Of a stretch of DNA of 64,000 bases, positions 33,376-42,773 are shown one piece after another. Position 1 is the first letter of the stretch; each line of letters begins with the position of its first letter. Location of the stretch: contig JBGQJC010000006.1 in the NCBI GenBank assembly GCA_041498815.1, positions 12,470 through 76,469 on the forward strand, in the 5' to 3' direction. The stretch is from DATDPM01 sp041498815 (GTDB lineage Bacteria > Pseudomonadota > Alphaproteobacteria > DATDPM01). A model generated the notes under the pieces. It made no database searches. It was given only the letters and a program-made list of their open reading frames with translations, and was not told the origin of the DNA. The position numbers were made by a program, and so were the translations under genes.

Positions 33376-33873
33376 TTGCGCTTACTCGCCATCATCGACG
33401 TGCAGACGGGCTTCATCAACGAGTGGACCCGGCACATTCCAGATACCGTCGAAAGGTTGCAGAATCCTTTCGACCGCGTCTTTGTCACCCGGTTCGAAAA
33501 TCCGCAAGGATCGCCGTTTCGCGAACTTAAAGGTCTGGCGCGATTTTCCCCCGGCGCGCCGGACGCAAAGCTTGCGTTTGTCCCGCGCCCCGACGCCGTA
33601 AAGATCGTCAAAAACACCTATTCCGCGTACCTCCCCGAATTGCGCGAGGCGACAAGAGAGGCGGGCGGGGCGATCCATCTTTGCGGGATCGCGACCGACA
33701 ACTGCGTGCTGGCGACCGCGATCGATTTTTTCGAGGCGGGGTTGCGCCCGATCGTGATTTCGGACGCCTGCGCCAGCCACGCCGGGCGGCAATACCACGA
33801 AGCGGGACTCATGATACTGAACCGCCTCATCGGCGGCGACCAGATCGTCACCCGCGCCGCACTCGGGTTGTGA
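33376..33873 (+). CDS. Isochorismatase-fold cysteine hydrolase
   Basis: 165 residues with the catalytic set of the cysteine-hydrolase (isochorismatase-like) family: Asp in IIDVQTGF, Lys in IVKNTYSAY and Cys in IATDNCVLATAIDFFEAG. Substrate unknown; relatives act on nicotinamide, N-carbamoyl compounds or isochorismate. I choose TTG 33376 because AAGGGAG is placed 6 nt upstream; TTG 33352 or GTG 33358 are alternatives. It sits alone on the plus strand between glnD and mutS, converging with mutS. Confidence 0.82.
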   Translation: MRLLAIIDVQTGFINEWTRHIPDTVERLQNPFDRVFVTRFENPQGSPFRELKGLARFSPGAPDAKLAFVPRPDAVKIVKNTYSAYLPELREATREAGGAIHLCGIATDNCVLATAIDFFEAGLRPIVISDACASHAGRQYHEAGLMILNRLIGGDQIVTRAALGL

Positions 33874-33881
33874 AGCGCGGG

Positions 33882-36581
33882 TCAGGTTTTGGCCGCCTGT
33901 TTGAGTTTGTAGAGAAGATCGAGGGCTTCTTTCGGCGTCAGCGCATCGGGATCGGTGGCGGCCAATAAGCCGAGGGCGGGATTTGCGGGCGGTTCCGCCG
34001 GTCCGGCTGGGGCGAGCGTCGAGAACAGCGGAAGGTCATTGGCGAGCCGCGACAAGGTTTCGGCCTTGCGGTCGCGCTCGAGCGAATCGAGCACCTGGGT
34101 GGCGCGCGCAATCACGGGCGCGGGCAACCCCGCGAGCTCGGCCACATGGATGCCGTAAGAGCGGTCGGCGGAGCCTTTCGCCACCTCGTGCAGGAACACG
34201 ACCTGGCCTTTCCATTCCTTGATCCGCATGGTGTAAAGGCCCAAGGCCGGAAGCTTGGCGGCAAGCGCAGTAAGCTCATGATAGTGGGTGGCGAACAGGG
34301 CGCGGCAGCGGTTGATGTCGTGCAAGTGTTCGACCACCGCCCAGGCGATCGAGAGCCCATCGAAGGTGGCGGTGCCGCGGCCGATTTCATCCAGGATCAC
34401 GAGCGCCCTTGGCCCCGCCTGATTGAGAATCGCGGCGGTCTCGAGCATCTCGACCATGAAGGTGGAGCGCCCGCGCGCCAGATCGTCGGCGGCGCCCACC
34501 CGGCTGAAGAGGCGGTCGACGGCGCCGATCCGGGCGCTCTTGGCCGGGACGAACGAGCCCATTTGGGCCATGACCGCGATCAGCGCGTTTTGGCGCAAGA
34601 AGGTGCTTTTGCCCGCCATGTTGGGGCCGGTCAAAAGCCAAAGGCGCGGGCCGGCGGCGCCGTCATCGGCGCTGAGCGCGCAATCGTTGCCGACGAATGG
34701 CGGCTCGTTTGCTCCGGCGAGGGCGGCTTCGACCACCGGATGGCGCCCGCCTTCGATCCGGAAATCGGCGCCGCCGTCAATCTCGGGGCGCACGTAACGG
34801 CTTTCCGCCGCGAGCTCGGCCAAGGCGCTTGCGACATCGAGCTCGGCCAAGGCACGGGCCGCCTTCGTAACCGCCTCGCCGTGGGCGAGCACCGCCGCGG
34901 TGAATTCGGCGAATAATTCAAGCTCGAGGCCGAGCGCGGTTTCGGCCGCGCGCGCGATGCGCGATTCGAGATCGCCCAATTCGGTCGAGGTGTAGCGTAC
35001 GGCGGACGACATCGTTTGCCGGTGGATGAAGGGCGATTCCGGCATCTTCGCCGCCTGGCCCGCCGGAACCTCGATGTAGAATCCGAGCACGTTGTTGTGG
35101 CGGATCTTGAGCGAGGCGATGCCGGTTACGCTTTGATACCGGCTTTGGAGCCCGGCGATGAGGCGGCGGCTTTCGTCGCGAAGCTGACGCTGTTCATCGA
35201 GTGCGGGCGAAAATCCGGGTGCTACGAAGCCGCCGTCCCGCGTCGATGCCGGCAGATCCGGCGCCAACCCTGCGCCCAGGCGCTCCACCAGCTGGTCATG
35301 GCGGCCGAGATTCGCATGGGCCTCGGTCAAATCTTGCGGCAGACCGAGCTTCGCCGCCGCCAGCACCCCGCGCAGCTCATGGGCAAGCGTGAGCCCATCG
35401 CGGATGTTGGCGAGGTCGCGCGGGCCGCCGCGGGCCAGCGAGAGGCGCGACAGCGCCCGCTCGAGATCGGGCGAGCCCGAAAGCGCCCCCCGTAGACGGA
35501 CCCGAAGATCGCCTTCGGTGAGGCAAAAATCGACCGCATCCAGGCGCCGGTTGATGGCGGAGACATCGGTCAGCGGCATAGCGAGGCGCGCCGCCAAAAG
35601 TCTGGCGCCCGCCGCGGTCACGGTCTTGTCGATCACGGAAATCAGGCTGCCGTCGCGCTCGCCCGATAAGGTGCGGAACAGTTCGAGATTGCGGGCGGTC
35701 GCGGGATCGATTTCCATCGCCGCGCCCGGGGCGAGCCGCAGCAGGCGCGCCAGAACCGGGAGCCGGCCTTTCTGGGTGAGCTCGACGTAATCGAGGAGCG
35801 CGCCGGCGGCCGCGATTTCGGCGCGCGAGAAGTCGCCGAACCCGTCCAAGGCCCGCACTTTATAATATGCGGCGAGGCGGCGGCGCGCGTTCTCGGAATC
35901 GAACCGGCTGTCGGGCAGAGGGACGATGGCGGGCGGACGCTCGGCAAAGAGATTCTTCGGATCGAGGCGCGCCGTGAGGCGCTCGGGGATCAGAATCTCG
36001 CCGGGCTCGATCCGGGCGAGCGCGGGGGCGAGCGATTCGAACGCCAGGGCTTGCGTGCGGAATACCCCGGTCGAGATGTCGAGCCAGGCCATGCCCAAGG
36101 CACCACCGGCCTCGGCGAGCGCCGCCAGGAAATTGTTGCGCCGGGCATCCAGGAGCGAGTCTTCGGTGAGCGTGCCTTTAGTGACCACGCGGATGACATC
36201 GCGCCGCACGACCGACTTCGGTCCGCGCCGGCGTGCCTCGGCCGGGTCTTCCATCTGTTCGGCCACCGCCACGCGAAAACCGCATTTGATGAGGCGGGCG
36301 AGATAGGTGTCGGCGGTGGCGACCGGCACGCCGCACATCGGGATATCTTGGCCTTCGTGCCGGCCCCGCTTGGTGAGCGCGATATCGAGCGCGCGCGAGG
36401 CCTTTACCGCATCCTCGAAGAACAGCTCGTAGAAATCGCCCATGCGATAGAACAACAGGCAATCGGGATGGGCGCGCCTGATTTCGAGGTATTGCGTCAT
36501 CATCGGGGTGGCCTGATCCCCGCGGTCGCCTTCTGGAGGCACGGCCGGCGCAGCTGGCGGGAAGGTCATTTCGATCGGCAT
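33882..36581 (-). CDS. mutS: DNA mismatch repair ATPase MutS
   Basis: MutS binds mismatches and recruits MutL. The 899-residue protein has the mismatch-recognition FYE motif (FYRMGDFYELFFEDA), the core/lever domains, Walker A GPNMAGKSTFLRQ, the DEIGRGTATFDGLSIAWAVVEHL Walker B and the ATHYHEL motif, then the helix-turn-helix C-terminus. Starts at 36581 or 36569 fit; the frame continues 58 codons further but into low-complexity sequence. It is divergent from phoR. Confidence 0.97.
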   Translation of the reverse strand: MPIEMTFPPAAPAVPPEGDRGDQATPMMTQYLEIRRAHPDCLLFYRMGDFYELFFEDAVKASRALDIALTKRGRHEGQDIPMCGVPVATADTYLARLIKCGFRVAVAEQMEDPAEARRRGPKSVVRRDVIRVVTKGTLTEDSLLDARRNNFLAALAEAGGALGMAWLDISTGVFRTQALAFESLAPALARIEPGEILIPERLTARLDPKNLFAERPPAIVPLPDSRFDSENARRRLAAYYKVRALDGFGDFSRAEIAAAGALLDYVELTQKGRLPVLARLLRLAPGAAMEIDPATARNLELFRTLSGERDGSLISVIDKTVTAAGARLLAARLAMPLTDVSAINRRLDAVDFCLTEGDLRVRLRGALSGSPDLERALSRLSLARGGPRDLANIRDGLTLAHELRGVLAAAKLGLPQDLTEAHANLGRHDQLVERLGAGLAPDLPASTRDGGFVAPGFSPALDEQRQLRDESRRLIAGLQSRYQSVTGIASLKIRHNNVLGFYIEVPAGQAAKMPESPFIHRQTMSSAVRYTSTELGDLESRIARAAETALGLELELFAEFTAAVLAHGEAVTKAARALAELDVASALAELAAESRYVRPEIDGGADFRIEGGRHPVVEAALAGANEPPFVGNDCALSADDGAAGPRLWLLTGPNMAGKSTFLRQNALIAVMAQMGSFVPAKSARIGAVDRLFSRVGAADDLARGRSTFMVEMLETAAILNQAGPRALVILDEIGRGTATFDGLSIAWAVVEHLHDINRCRALFATHYHELTALAAKLPALGLYTMRIKEWKGQVVFLHEVAKGSADRSYGIHVAELAGLPAPVIARATQVLDSLERDRKAETLSRLANDLPLFSTLAPAGPAEPPANPALGLLAATDPDALTPKEALDLLYKLKQAAKT

Positions 36582-36753
36582 CGCTTCAGGCCCCGCGCCG
36601 CCCGCGGGATTTTGGCCGGCGGGCCCCTGTCCGGGCACCCAAAAGCTAACATGGCGGCGGGCCGCCCCGCCATCGGCTGCGGCGCAAAATCCTTGACGCT
36701 TGCGCGCGATGCCGCATGTTATGAGAGGTCCACGGGGCCGCGAAGGCTTATCC

Positions 36754-38187
36754 ATGTCACGCCCGCCGGTACCGTTTCATGTGCTGATTCCCGCCGCCGC
36801 CGCTTTGTGGGCGCCGGTCGCCCTTGTGCTCGGCATTCTGGTCGCGGCCGATAAGCTTTCGGGCCCTGCCGCGGCGATTGCGGCCGCGGTCCTGGCCGTG
36901 GCGATCGCGCTGATCCTGCGCCCTTATCTCGCCGACATCCTGGCGCTTCGCACCTTCACCGAGGAAATCGGACGGCGCGACGAGGTGGCGACTCCGCGTT
37001 TCGTCTTCCGCTCGTACCCGGCGGAGCTCGCGGCCATGATCGCGCGGTTGCACCGCCACTGGATCGCCAGCCGCGAGAAGCTGAAATCGGCCGCGGCGGC
37101 GAGCACGACGGTGCTCGATCAGTTGCCCGATCCCCTGCTGCTTCTCGATCCCAACCGCAAGGTCGTGCGCGGGAATCTCGCGGCCCGCGAGCTTTTGGGC
37201 CCCAACATCGAGGGCCGCGATCTCGCGGCGGTGCTGCGCAACCCCGATGTGCTGGCGGCGGCGGATCGGGTTATGGCGGGGCGCGACGAGGCGGCGGTCG
37301 AGTTCGCCCTTCCGGTTCCGATCGAGCGCAACTTCCTGGCCGGCATCATCAGGCTGCCCGACGCTACCGCGGACGGTACGATTGCGATCCTTCGCCTTCA
37401 CGATTTGACCGAGATCAAGCGCACCGAGCAGATGCGCGCCGATTTCGTGGCCAACGTGAGCCACGAACTCAAGACGCCGCTGACGACGCTTTTGGGCTAT
37501 ATCGAAACGCTGCGCGGCCCGGCCAAAGACGACCCCGAGGCGGGCGAAAAGTTCCTCGCCATCATGGCCCAGCAGGCCGCACGCATGAACAGCCTGGTCG
37601 AAGACCTGTTGTCCCTGTCGCGCATCGAGCTGCGCGAGCACAAGGCGCCGACCGACCGCGTCGATCTCGCCCAAGTCTTGCGCTCGGTCGCCGATTTGTT
37701 CCAGGTGCGGGCCGCCGGCAAGGAACAGACGATCGAGCTTTCGCTTCCGCCGCAGCCGCCGCCAACCCTCGGCGATGCGGTCGAGTTGTCCCAGGTGTTC
37801 GAGAACCTGATCGCAAATGCGGTGCGCTACGGCGCGCCGCGTTCCGCCATAAAAGTCACGCTTCACACTCTCCCCGCATCCGGCAGCTCCGGCAACGGCG
37901 TGTCGGTCGGGCGCATCGCAGTTTCCGTCGCGGACGAAGGGCAAGGCATCGCGCGCGAGCATGTGCCGCGCCTGACCGAGCGCTTTTACCGGGTGGATGC
38001 CGCGCGCTCGCGCGAGCTGGGGGGAACGGGCCTTGGCCTTGCGATCGTCAAGCACATCGTCAACCGCCACCGGGGCGAACTCAAGATCGAAAGCGAAATC
38101 GGGAAGGGCAGCACCTTCACCGTGATTCTCCCGGCCGCGGAATCCAAAGCCGCGGAATCCCCGCAACCCGCCCTCCGTGTGACCTGA
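36754..38187 (+). CDS. phoR: Phosphate-regulon sensor histidine kinase PhoR
   Basis: 477 residues: two N-terminal membrane helices (about 10-31 and 39-57), a PAS domain (VLDQLPDPLLLLDPNRKVV, about 118-215), a HisKA domain with phospho-acceptor His237 in FVANVSHELKTPLTTLLGYIE, and the HATPase domain with LIANAVRYG, VADEGQGI and GGTGLGLAIVKHIV. It lacks a large periplasmic sensor, as expected for PhoR, which reads phosphate through the Pst/PhoU complex. Start 36754 has GAAGG 7 nt upstream. Its partner phoB closes the same locus 7.5 kb away. Confidence 0.93.
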   Translation: MSRPPVPFHVLIPAAAALWAPVALVLGILVAADKLSGPAAAIAAAVLAVAIALILRPYLADILALRTFTEEIGRRDEVATPRFVFRSYPAELAAMIARLHRHWIASREKLKSAAAASTTVLDQLPDPLLLLDPNRKVVRGNLAARELLGPNIEGRDLAAVLRNPDVLAAADRVMAGRDEAAVEFALPVPIERNFLAGIIRLPDATADGTIAILRLHDLTEIKRTEQMRADFVANVSHELKTPLTTLLGYIETLRGPAKDDPEAGEKFLAIMAQQAARMNSLVEDLLSLSRIELREHKAPTDRVDLAQVLRSVADLFQVRAAGKEQTIELSLPPQPPPTLGDAVELSQVFENLIANAVRYGAPRSAIKVTLHTLPASGSSGNGVSVGRIAVSVADEGQGIAREHVPRLTERFYRVDAARSRELGGTGLGLAIVKHIVNRHRGELKIESEIGKGSTFTVILPAAESKAAESPQPALRVT

Positions 38188-38216
38188 CGCACACAGCTCC
38201 GGGGCGCTCTGTGTCC

Positions 38217-38234
38217 CCGTCATAAAACTTTCAC
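38217..38234 (+). promoter_or_regulatory. Pho box upstream of the porin gene
   Basis: CCGTCATAAAACTTTCAC matches the PhoB-box consensus CTGTCATAAATCTGTCAC at 15 of 18 positions by direct comparison. It lies 99 nt before the porin ATG. Confidence 0.7.
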
Positions 38235-38333
38235 CGATTCGACGCGAGACCGTCGCGGAAGCTTCCTAGCTTCGCCGACGAGGGCGGTGCGATTCGCGTG
38301 CCGCTTCAAAACGCGAGCTAAGGGGGAAACATC

Positions 38334-39971
38334 ATGTTTGTGAAGGGGTCCAGGCTCACGAGCCTGGCGGGCGGCGCGGCATTTGGTCTCGCCGTTTGCG
38401 GCGTTTGCGCGAGCGCCGTGGCCGAGCAACCGGCTCGATCGAATACCGGAAGCGTGCAACAGGCGGCGGCGCCAAACACCCAGAAGAAGGGGGCGGTGCA
38501 ACAAACCGCAGCACCAACGCAGCAGCCGGCCGCAGCGCCGGTGCCGCAGCAGGCGGCGGCGGATCAGCCGGCGCCCGCGGCATCGGATCCGGCGCTTTTA
38601 CAGCGCCTGGACACCTTGGAGAAGACCGTCAATTCGCTGCAGAACGAGGTCATCACCACCAAGGCGCAGCAAGGATCGGCACCGAATTCCGACATCAAGG
38701 TCACGACCAAGGGCGGGATCAAGGTCGAATCGACCGACGGCCAATTTTCGAGCCAATTGTTCGGGCGGTTCCATTTCGACGGCAACTGGTTCGACCAGGA
38801 CAAGTCGAAAATGGGCGATGGCCTGCAGGTCCGCCGCGCCCGCATTGGCGTGACCGGCAAGATGTTCGCGGACTGGATGTACAAGGTCGAATACGATTTC
38901 GGCGGCAGCGTGAGCACCGCCGGCCTCAAGGAAGCTTGGATCAAATACGTCGGCTTAGACTCGGCCGAGTTCCTGGTCGGCAACGTGCCGGTGCCCTTCG
39001 GCCTCGAGCAGTACACCAGCGACAACTTCACCAGCTTTGTCGAGCGCGCCCTGCCCTCGCCGGTCTTCGCGCCGGAACGACTCTTGGGCGGCGTCGGCGG
39101 CTATTACGACCCGAATTGGTCGTTCGCCGCGGGTGTTTACGGCAAAAAGGTGGATGACGCCCACGCAGGGGTTGGCGACGATCAGACGGTATTCACGGCG
39201 CGCGGGACCCTTGATCCGATCAGTGACAAGACCAGGCTCGTGCATTTCGGCCTTGGTTTCCTGTGGGAGAATCCGTCAGACCAGCCCGTTACGTTTTCGA
39301 CCAATCCGGAAGAAAACGTGTCGTCGATCAAGTTCCTCAGCACGGCGCTCTCGACCTCGGGGGCGGTTTCGAACGCAAGTCCGGGTCAGCTCACTGCGGT
39401 CGATCACCTTTATATGATCAATCCGGAGCTCGTCCTCATGTACGGGCCGGCGTCGCTCCAAGGCGAGTATTTCTATGTGCCGGTCACGCAAGGCCAGCAC
39501 ATCGCCCATGCCGCTGCGACCGGTGCCGCCTGCACCACCGTCGGGGGCGTTAGTGCAACGAATAGTCAGTGTCCAGACGTGACGCTTTCCGGTTGGTATG
39601 CACAAGCGAGCTATTTCCTGACCGGTGAGTCCCGCAACTGGAACCCGAAATCCGCCAAGTGGGACCGGACGTCGATCAACCACAATTTGGGCAAGGACGG
39701 GTACGGGGCGGTCGAGCTCCTGGCGCGGATGAGCAATCTCGACTTCGACGACGGGCCGGCGTTCCAGAAGGGCACCGAGACGGATTACACGCTGGGCGTC
39801 AACTGGTACGTGAACCCGTACATCCGGTTCATGTTCAACTACATCTTCGTCCAGAACAACGCCTCGGCCCTCGGCAACATAGCCAACCATGTGCCTGGCG
39901 CTGGAACACCCGCAAACGCCGGCTATGACGACCCGCGGATTTTCGAATTCCGGGCGCAAGTGGACTTCTAG
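38334..39971 (+). CDS. Phosphate-selective porin (OprP/OprO family)
   Basis: 545-residue outer-membrane protein. Signal peptide (SLAGGAAFGLAVCGVCASAVA-EQ), a low-complexity Gln/Ala/Pro linker (about 30-80), a short coiled coil (LLQRLDTLEKTVNSLQNEV) and a beta-barrel with FGRFHFDGNWFDQD, VRRARIGVTGKMFADWMYKVEYDFGG, EQYTSDNFTSFVERALP and the terminal phenylalanine RAQVDF expected for Bam recognition. RBS is AGGGGG. Placed behind a Pho box between phoR and pstS, it should admit phosphate or polyphosphate under starvation. Terminator follows at 39993. Confidence 0.88.
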   Translation: MFVKGSRLTSLAGGAAFGLAVCGVCASAVAEQPARSNTGSVQQAAAPNTQKKGAVQQTAAPTQQPAAAPVPQQAAADQPAPAASDPALLQRLDTLEKTVNSLQNEVITTKAQQGSAPNSDIKVTTKGGIKVESTDGQFSSQLFGRFHFDGNWFDQDKSKMGDGLQVRRARIGVTGKMFADWMYKVEYDFGGSVSTAGLKEAWIKYVGLDSAEFLVGNVPVPFGLEQYTSDNFTSFVERALPSPVFAPERLLGGVGGYYDPNWSFAAGVYGKKVDDAHAGVGDDQTVFTARGTLDPISDKTRLVHFGLGFLWENPSDQPVTFSTNPEENVSSIKFLSTALSTSGAVSNASPGQLTAVDHLYMINPELVLMYGPASLQGEYFYVPVTQGQHIAHAAATGAACTTVGGVSATNSQCPDVTLSGWYAQASYFLTGESRNWNPKSAKWDRTSINHNLGKDGYGAVELLARMSNLDFDDGPAFQKGTETDYTLGVNWYVNPYIRFMFNYIFVQNNASALGNIANHVPGAGTPANAGYDDPRIFEFRAQVDF

Positions 39972-39992
39972 GACATCCCCACGGCTTCCCCC

Positions 39993-40032
39993 AGGGGCCC
40001 CGCCGCGCGATCGCGGGGCCCCTTTTTCTTTC
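39993..40032 (+). terminator. Intrinsic terminator after the porin gene
   Basis: AGGGGCCCCGC (39993-40003) pairs with GCGGGGCCCCT (40013-40023), 11 bp, followed by TTTTTCTTTCTT. This separates the porin transcript from pstS, which has its own Pho-box promoter. Confidence 0.9.
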
Positions 40033-40101
40033 TTCGAGCCATCGCAAAAAACTCAGGATTGTCAATAGTTTAGATCTGATGTGACGGGCCGATGGAAGCC
40101 A

Positions 40102-40133
40102 CTGTCATAAAATCGTGACAAAACGGTAGTAAT
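40102..40133 (+). promoter_or_regulatory. Pho box and -10 of the pst operon
   Basis: CTGTCATAAAATCGTGAC (40102-40119) matches the PhoB-box consensus at 14 of 18 positions, with an intact first half-site. TAGTAAT (40127-40133) is a plausible -10 just downstream, the spacing expected when a Pho box replaces the -35. The GTG start of pstS is 108 nt further. Confidence 0.75.
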
Positions 40134-40241
40134 CCGGTCGCAGGCCGTGGGTAGAAGGGCTTGCGGGAGCAAGCCGAGCCGGTCATCGCCCGGTCTGCGG
40201 GCCCCCGATCGTCCCACCCTCGAACGCTCAGGAGATAAATC

Positions 40242-41288
40242 GTGAAACGCAGCACCATCGCATTGGCCGTCCTCACCATTGCCGCTCTTGCGGGCGCATC
40301 GGCCCCGGCCGAGGCGCGCGATCAAATCCGAATGGTTGGCTCCTCCACCGTCTACCCGTTCGCAACTTCGGTCGCCGAGCAATTCGGCAAGACCAGCGGC
40401 TTCAAGACTCCGGTCGTGGAATCGACCGGGACCGGCGGCGGCCTCAAGATTTTCTGCCAAGGCGTTGGGGTCGACCAAGCCGACATCAGTAACGCCTCGC
40501 GGCGAATCAAACAGTCCGAGGTCGACGCCTGCGCCAAAAACGGCGTCACCCAAATTACCGAGATCAAGATCGGCTTCGATGGCATCGTGATCGCCAATTC
40601 CAAGAAAGCGGCAAAGACCAGTCTTACCTTGCGCCAGCTTTGGCTGGGGCTTGCCAAACAAGTACCGGCCGACGACAAGGGCAGCGCTTTCAAGCCCAAT
40701 CCCTACAAGATGTGGAGCGACATTGATCCCGCTCTTCCCAAGGTGAAAATCGAGGTTTTGGGTCCGCCGCCCACCTCGGGCACCCGCGACGCCCTGGCTG
40801 AAGTGGCGTTCGAAAAAGGATGCCTGACCTTCCCCGCAATCGAGGATCTGAAGAAATCGGACGAGGCAAAGTTCAAAGACGTTTGCCACGCGGTCCGCGA
40901 GGACGGCGCCTATATCGAGGCGGGTGAAAACGACATATTGATCGTTCAAAAGCTCGAAGCCGATCAAAGCGCCTATGGTATTTTCGGTTACAGCTTCCTC
41001 GAACAGAACCGCGACCAAATCCAGGGCAGCGCCGTGGATGGAGTCGATCCGACCTACGAGACTATCTCAAGCGCGAAGTATCCAATCTCGCGTCCCCTGT
41101 TCTTCTACGTCAAGAATGCTCACATCGGTGCGATCCCCGGCATCAAGGAATACATCGCCGAGTTCACGGGCGAAAAGGCTTGGGGTCCGGACGGATACCT
41201 GGTGTCAAAGGGCCTGATCCCGCTGCCCGACGCGGAGCGCAAGGAATGGCACGAGAAGGCGGCAAAATTGGCGCCGCTTACGATGTAG
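40242..41288 (+). CDS. pstS: Periplasmic phosphate-binding protein PstS
   Basis: 348 residues; signal peptide cut near PAEA-RD. The phosphate-binding motifs MVGSSTVYPF, ESTGTGGGLKIFC and PTSGTRDALAE are intact. This is the longer SphX-like PstS type. Start is GTG behind AGGAGATAAATC. Pho box upstream; hairpin downstream separates it from pstC, consistent with a surplus of binding protein. Confidence 0.94.
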   Translation: MKRSTIALAVLTIAALAGASAPAEARDQIRMVGSSTVYPFATSVAEQFGKTSGFKTPVVESTGTGGGLKIFCQGVGVDQADISNASRRIKQSEVDACAKNGVTQITEIKIGFDGIVIANSKKAAKTSLTLRQLWLGLAKQVPADDKGSAFKPNPYKMWSDIDPALPKVKIEVLGPPPTSGTRDALAEVAFEKGCLTFPAIEDLKKSDEAKFKDVCHAVREDGAYIEAGENDILIVQKLEADQSAYGIFGYSFLEQNRDQIQGSAVDGVDPTYETISSAKYPISRPLFFYVKNAHIGAIPGIKEYIAEFTGEKAWGPDGYLVSKGLIPLPDAERKEWHEKAAKLAPLTM

Positions 41289-41293
41289 GAAGG

Positions 41294-41334
41294 GAGGCCG
41301 GCTGTCCGACGCGCGGCGGCCGGCCTCGCCTTTT
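41294..41334 (+). terminator. Partial terminator between pstS and pstC
   Basis: GAGGCCGGC (41294-41302) pairs with GCCGGCCTC (41319-41327), 9 bp, followed by GCC then TTTT. A leaky terminator here would make pstS transcripts exceed pstCAB. Confidence 0.6.
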
Positions 41335-41390
41335 CGGCGACGACATGCCGCTGGTGTTCCGCCTGTAAAGCCGCCAATCCAAAAAGAACC

Positions 41391-42773
41391 ATGCAGCTTG
41401 TCACCCTCGTCGCCGCACTTCTAATTCTTTCCGCGATCGGTTTTTATGCCGGCCGCGACCGGGCGCTTGCCTCCGTCGGCGGCGTGGTGCGGCGGCTTCA
41501 CTCGCTCCCCAATCATTATGGCTTTTACGTTGCGCTTTGGTGCGGCCTCCCAGCTTTAATACTGCTTGCGGGCTGGCTTGTCTTCGAACCCGTCGTCATC
41601 AAGCATATGGTCGCGGCGGCGCTATCGCCCGAGCATCAGGCACTTCCTCCGGACAAGCTGGACCTGTTGCTCAACGACGTCCGCAACGTCGCAACCGGAG
41701 CCGCGACGGCGCAAGCTGTTGCGCCGGACGTCGCCGCCGCCGCCGAGCGTTATCTATCCTTGCACAGCATCGGTTCCATCGCCCTCGCAGTCGTCGCCTT
41801 TTTGATTGCCGCCGGCGGAGCCGCGCTGGGTTGGCGGCGTGTCTCGCCGACCCTTCGGGCGCGTAACGAGGTTGAGCGAACGATCAAGGTGCTTTTGATC
41901 TTGAGTTCGACCGTCGCCATATTCACCACCATCGGGATCGTGTTGTCGCTTCTATTCGAAGCCTTGCGATTCTTCAAGGTTGTGCCTTTCTTCGATTTTT
42001 TATTCGGCCTTTCCTGGAGCCCGCAGATGGCGATCCGCGCGGACCAGGTCGGGGCCTCAGGTGCTTTCGGCGCGGTGCCGGTCTTCGCCGGCACCCTGAT
42101 GATCAGTACGGTGGCGATGTTGGTCGCCGTCCCGATCGGGCTGTTTTCGGCGACCTATCTGTCCGAATACGCCCCGCCGCGGGTCCGGACGACGGTGAAG
42201 CCGATGCTCGAAATTCTGGCCGGTGTTCCAACCGTCGTTTACGGCTTCTTCGCAGCGCTCACTGTTGCGCCTTTCTTCCGCGACACGGGCGCCACCCTCG
42301 GCATTACGGTGTCCTCCGAGAGCGCCGCCGCCGCCGGCCTCGTGATGGGGGTGATGATCATCCCCTTCGTCTCCTCGATTTCGGACGACATCATCACCGC
42401 GGTGCCGCAAAGCCTGCGCGACGGTTCCTATGCTCTGGGCGCCACGCGGTCGGAAACCATCCGCCAAGTGGTCTTGCCGGCGGCGTTGCCGGGAATCGTG
42501 GCTGGCGTGCTTCTGGCCGTATCGCGCGCGATCGGCGAAACCATGATCGTGGTCATGGCGGCGGGGTTGGCCGCGAATCTCACCGCCAATCCGTTCGCGT
42601 CGATGACCACCGTCACCGTGCAGATCGTAACGCTCTTGATAGGCGACCAGGAGTTCGACAGCCCGAAAACTTTGGTCGCATTTGCGCTCGGGTTGGTTCT
42701 ATTCGGTGTCACGCTTTCGCTCAACGTGATCGCACTTCTGGTCGTCCGCCGGTATCGGGAGCAGTATGAATGA
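41391..42773 (+). CDS. pstC: Phosphate ABC transporter permease PstC
   Basis: 460-residue permease. The usual PstC core lies in the C-terminal 300 residues (PMLEILAGVPTVVYGFFA, VPQSLRDGSYALGATRSETIRQVVLPAALPGIVAG). An extra N-terminal part, with membrane helices at about 1-17, 45-68 and 117-140 and a soluble stretch between (about 70-115), makes it some 150 residues longer than E. coli PstC; long forms are known in alphaproteobacteria. Overlaps pstA by 4 nt. Confidence 0.93.
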   Translation: MQLVTLVAALLILSAIGFYAGRDRALASVGGVVRRLHSLPNHYGFYVALWCGLPALILLAGWLVFEPVVIKHMVAAALSPEHQALPPDKLDLLLNDVRNVATGAATAQAVAPDVAAAAERYLSLHSIGSIALAVVAFLIAAGGAALGWRRVSPTLRARNEVERTIKVLLILSSTVAIFTTIGIVLSLLFEALRFFKVVPFFDFLFGLSWSPQMAIRADQVGASGAFGAVPVFAGTLMISTVAMLVAVPIGLFSATYLSEYAPPRVRTTVKPMLEILAGVPTVVYGFFAALTVAPFFRDTGATLGITVSSESAAAAGLVMGVMIIPFVSSISDDIITAVPQSLRDGSYALGATRSETIRQVVLPAALPGIVAGVLLAVSRAIGETMIVVMAAGLAANLTANPFASMTTVTVQIVTLLIGDQEFDSPKTLVAFALGLVLFGVTLSLNVIALLVVRRYREQYE

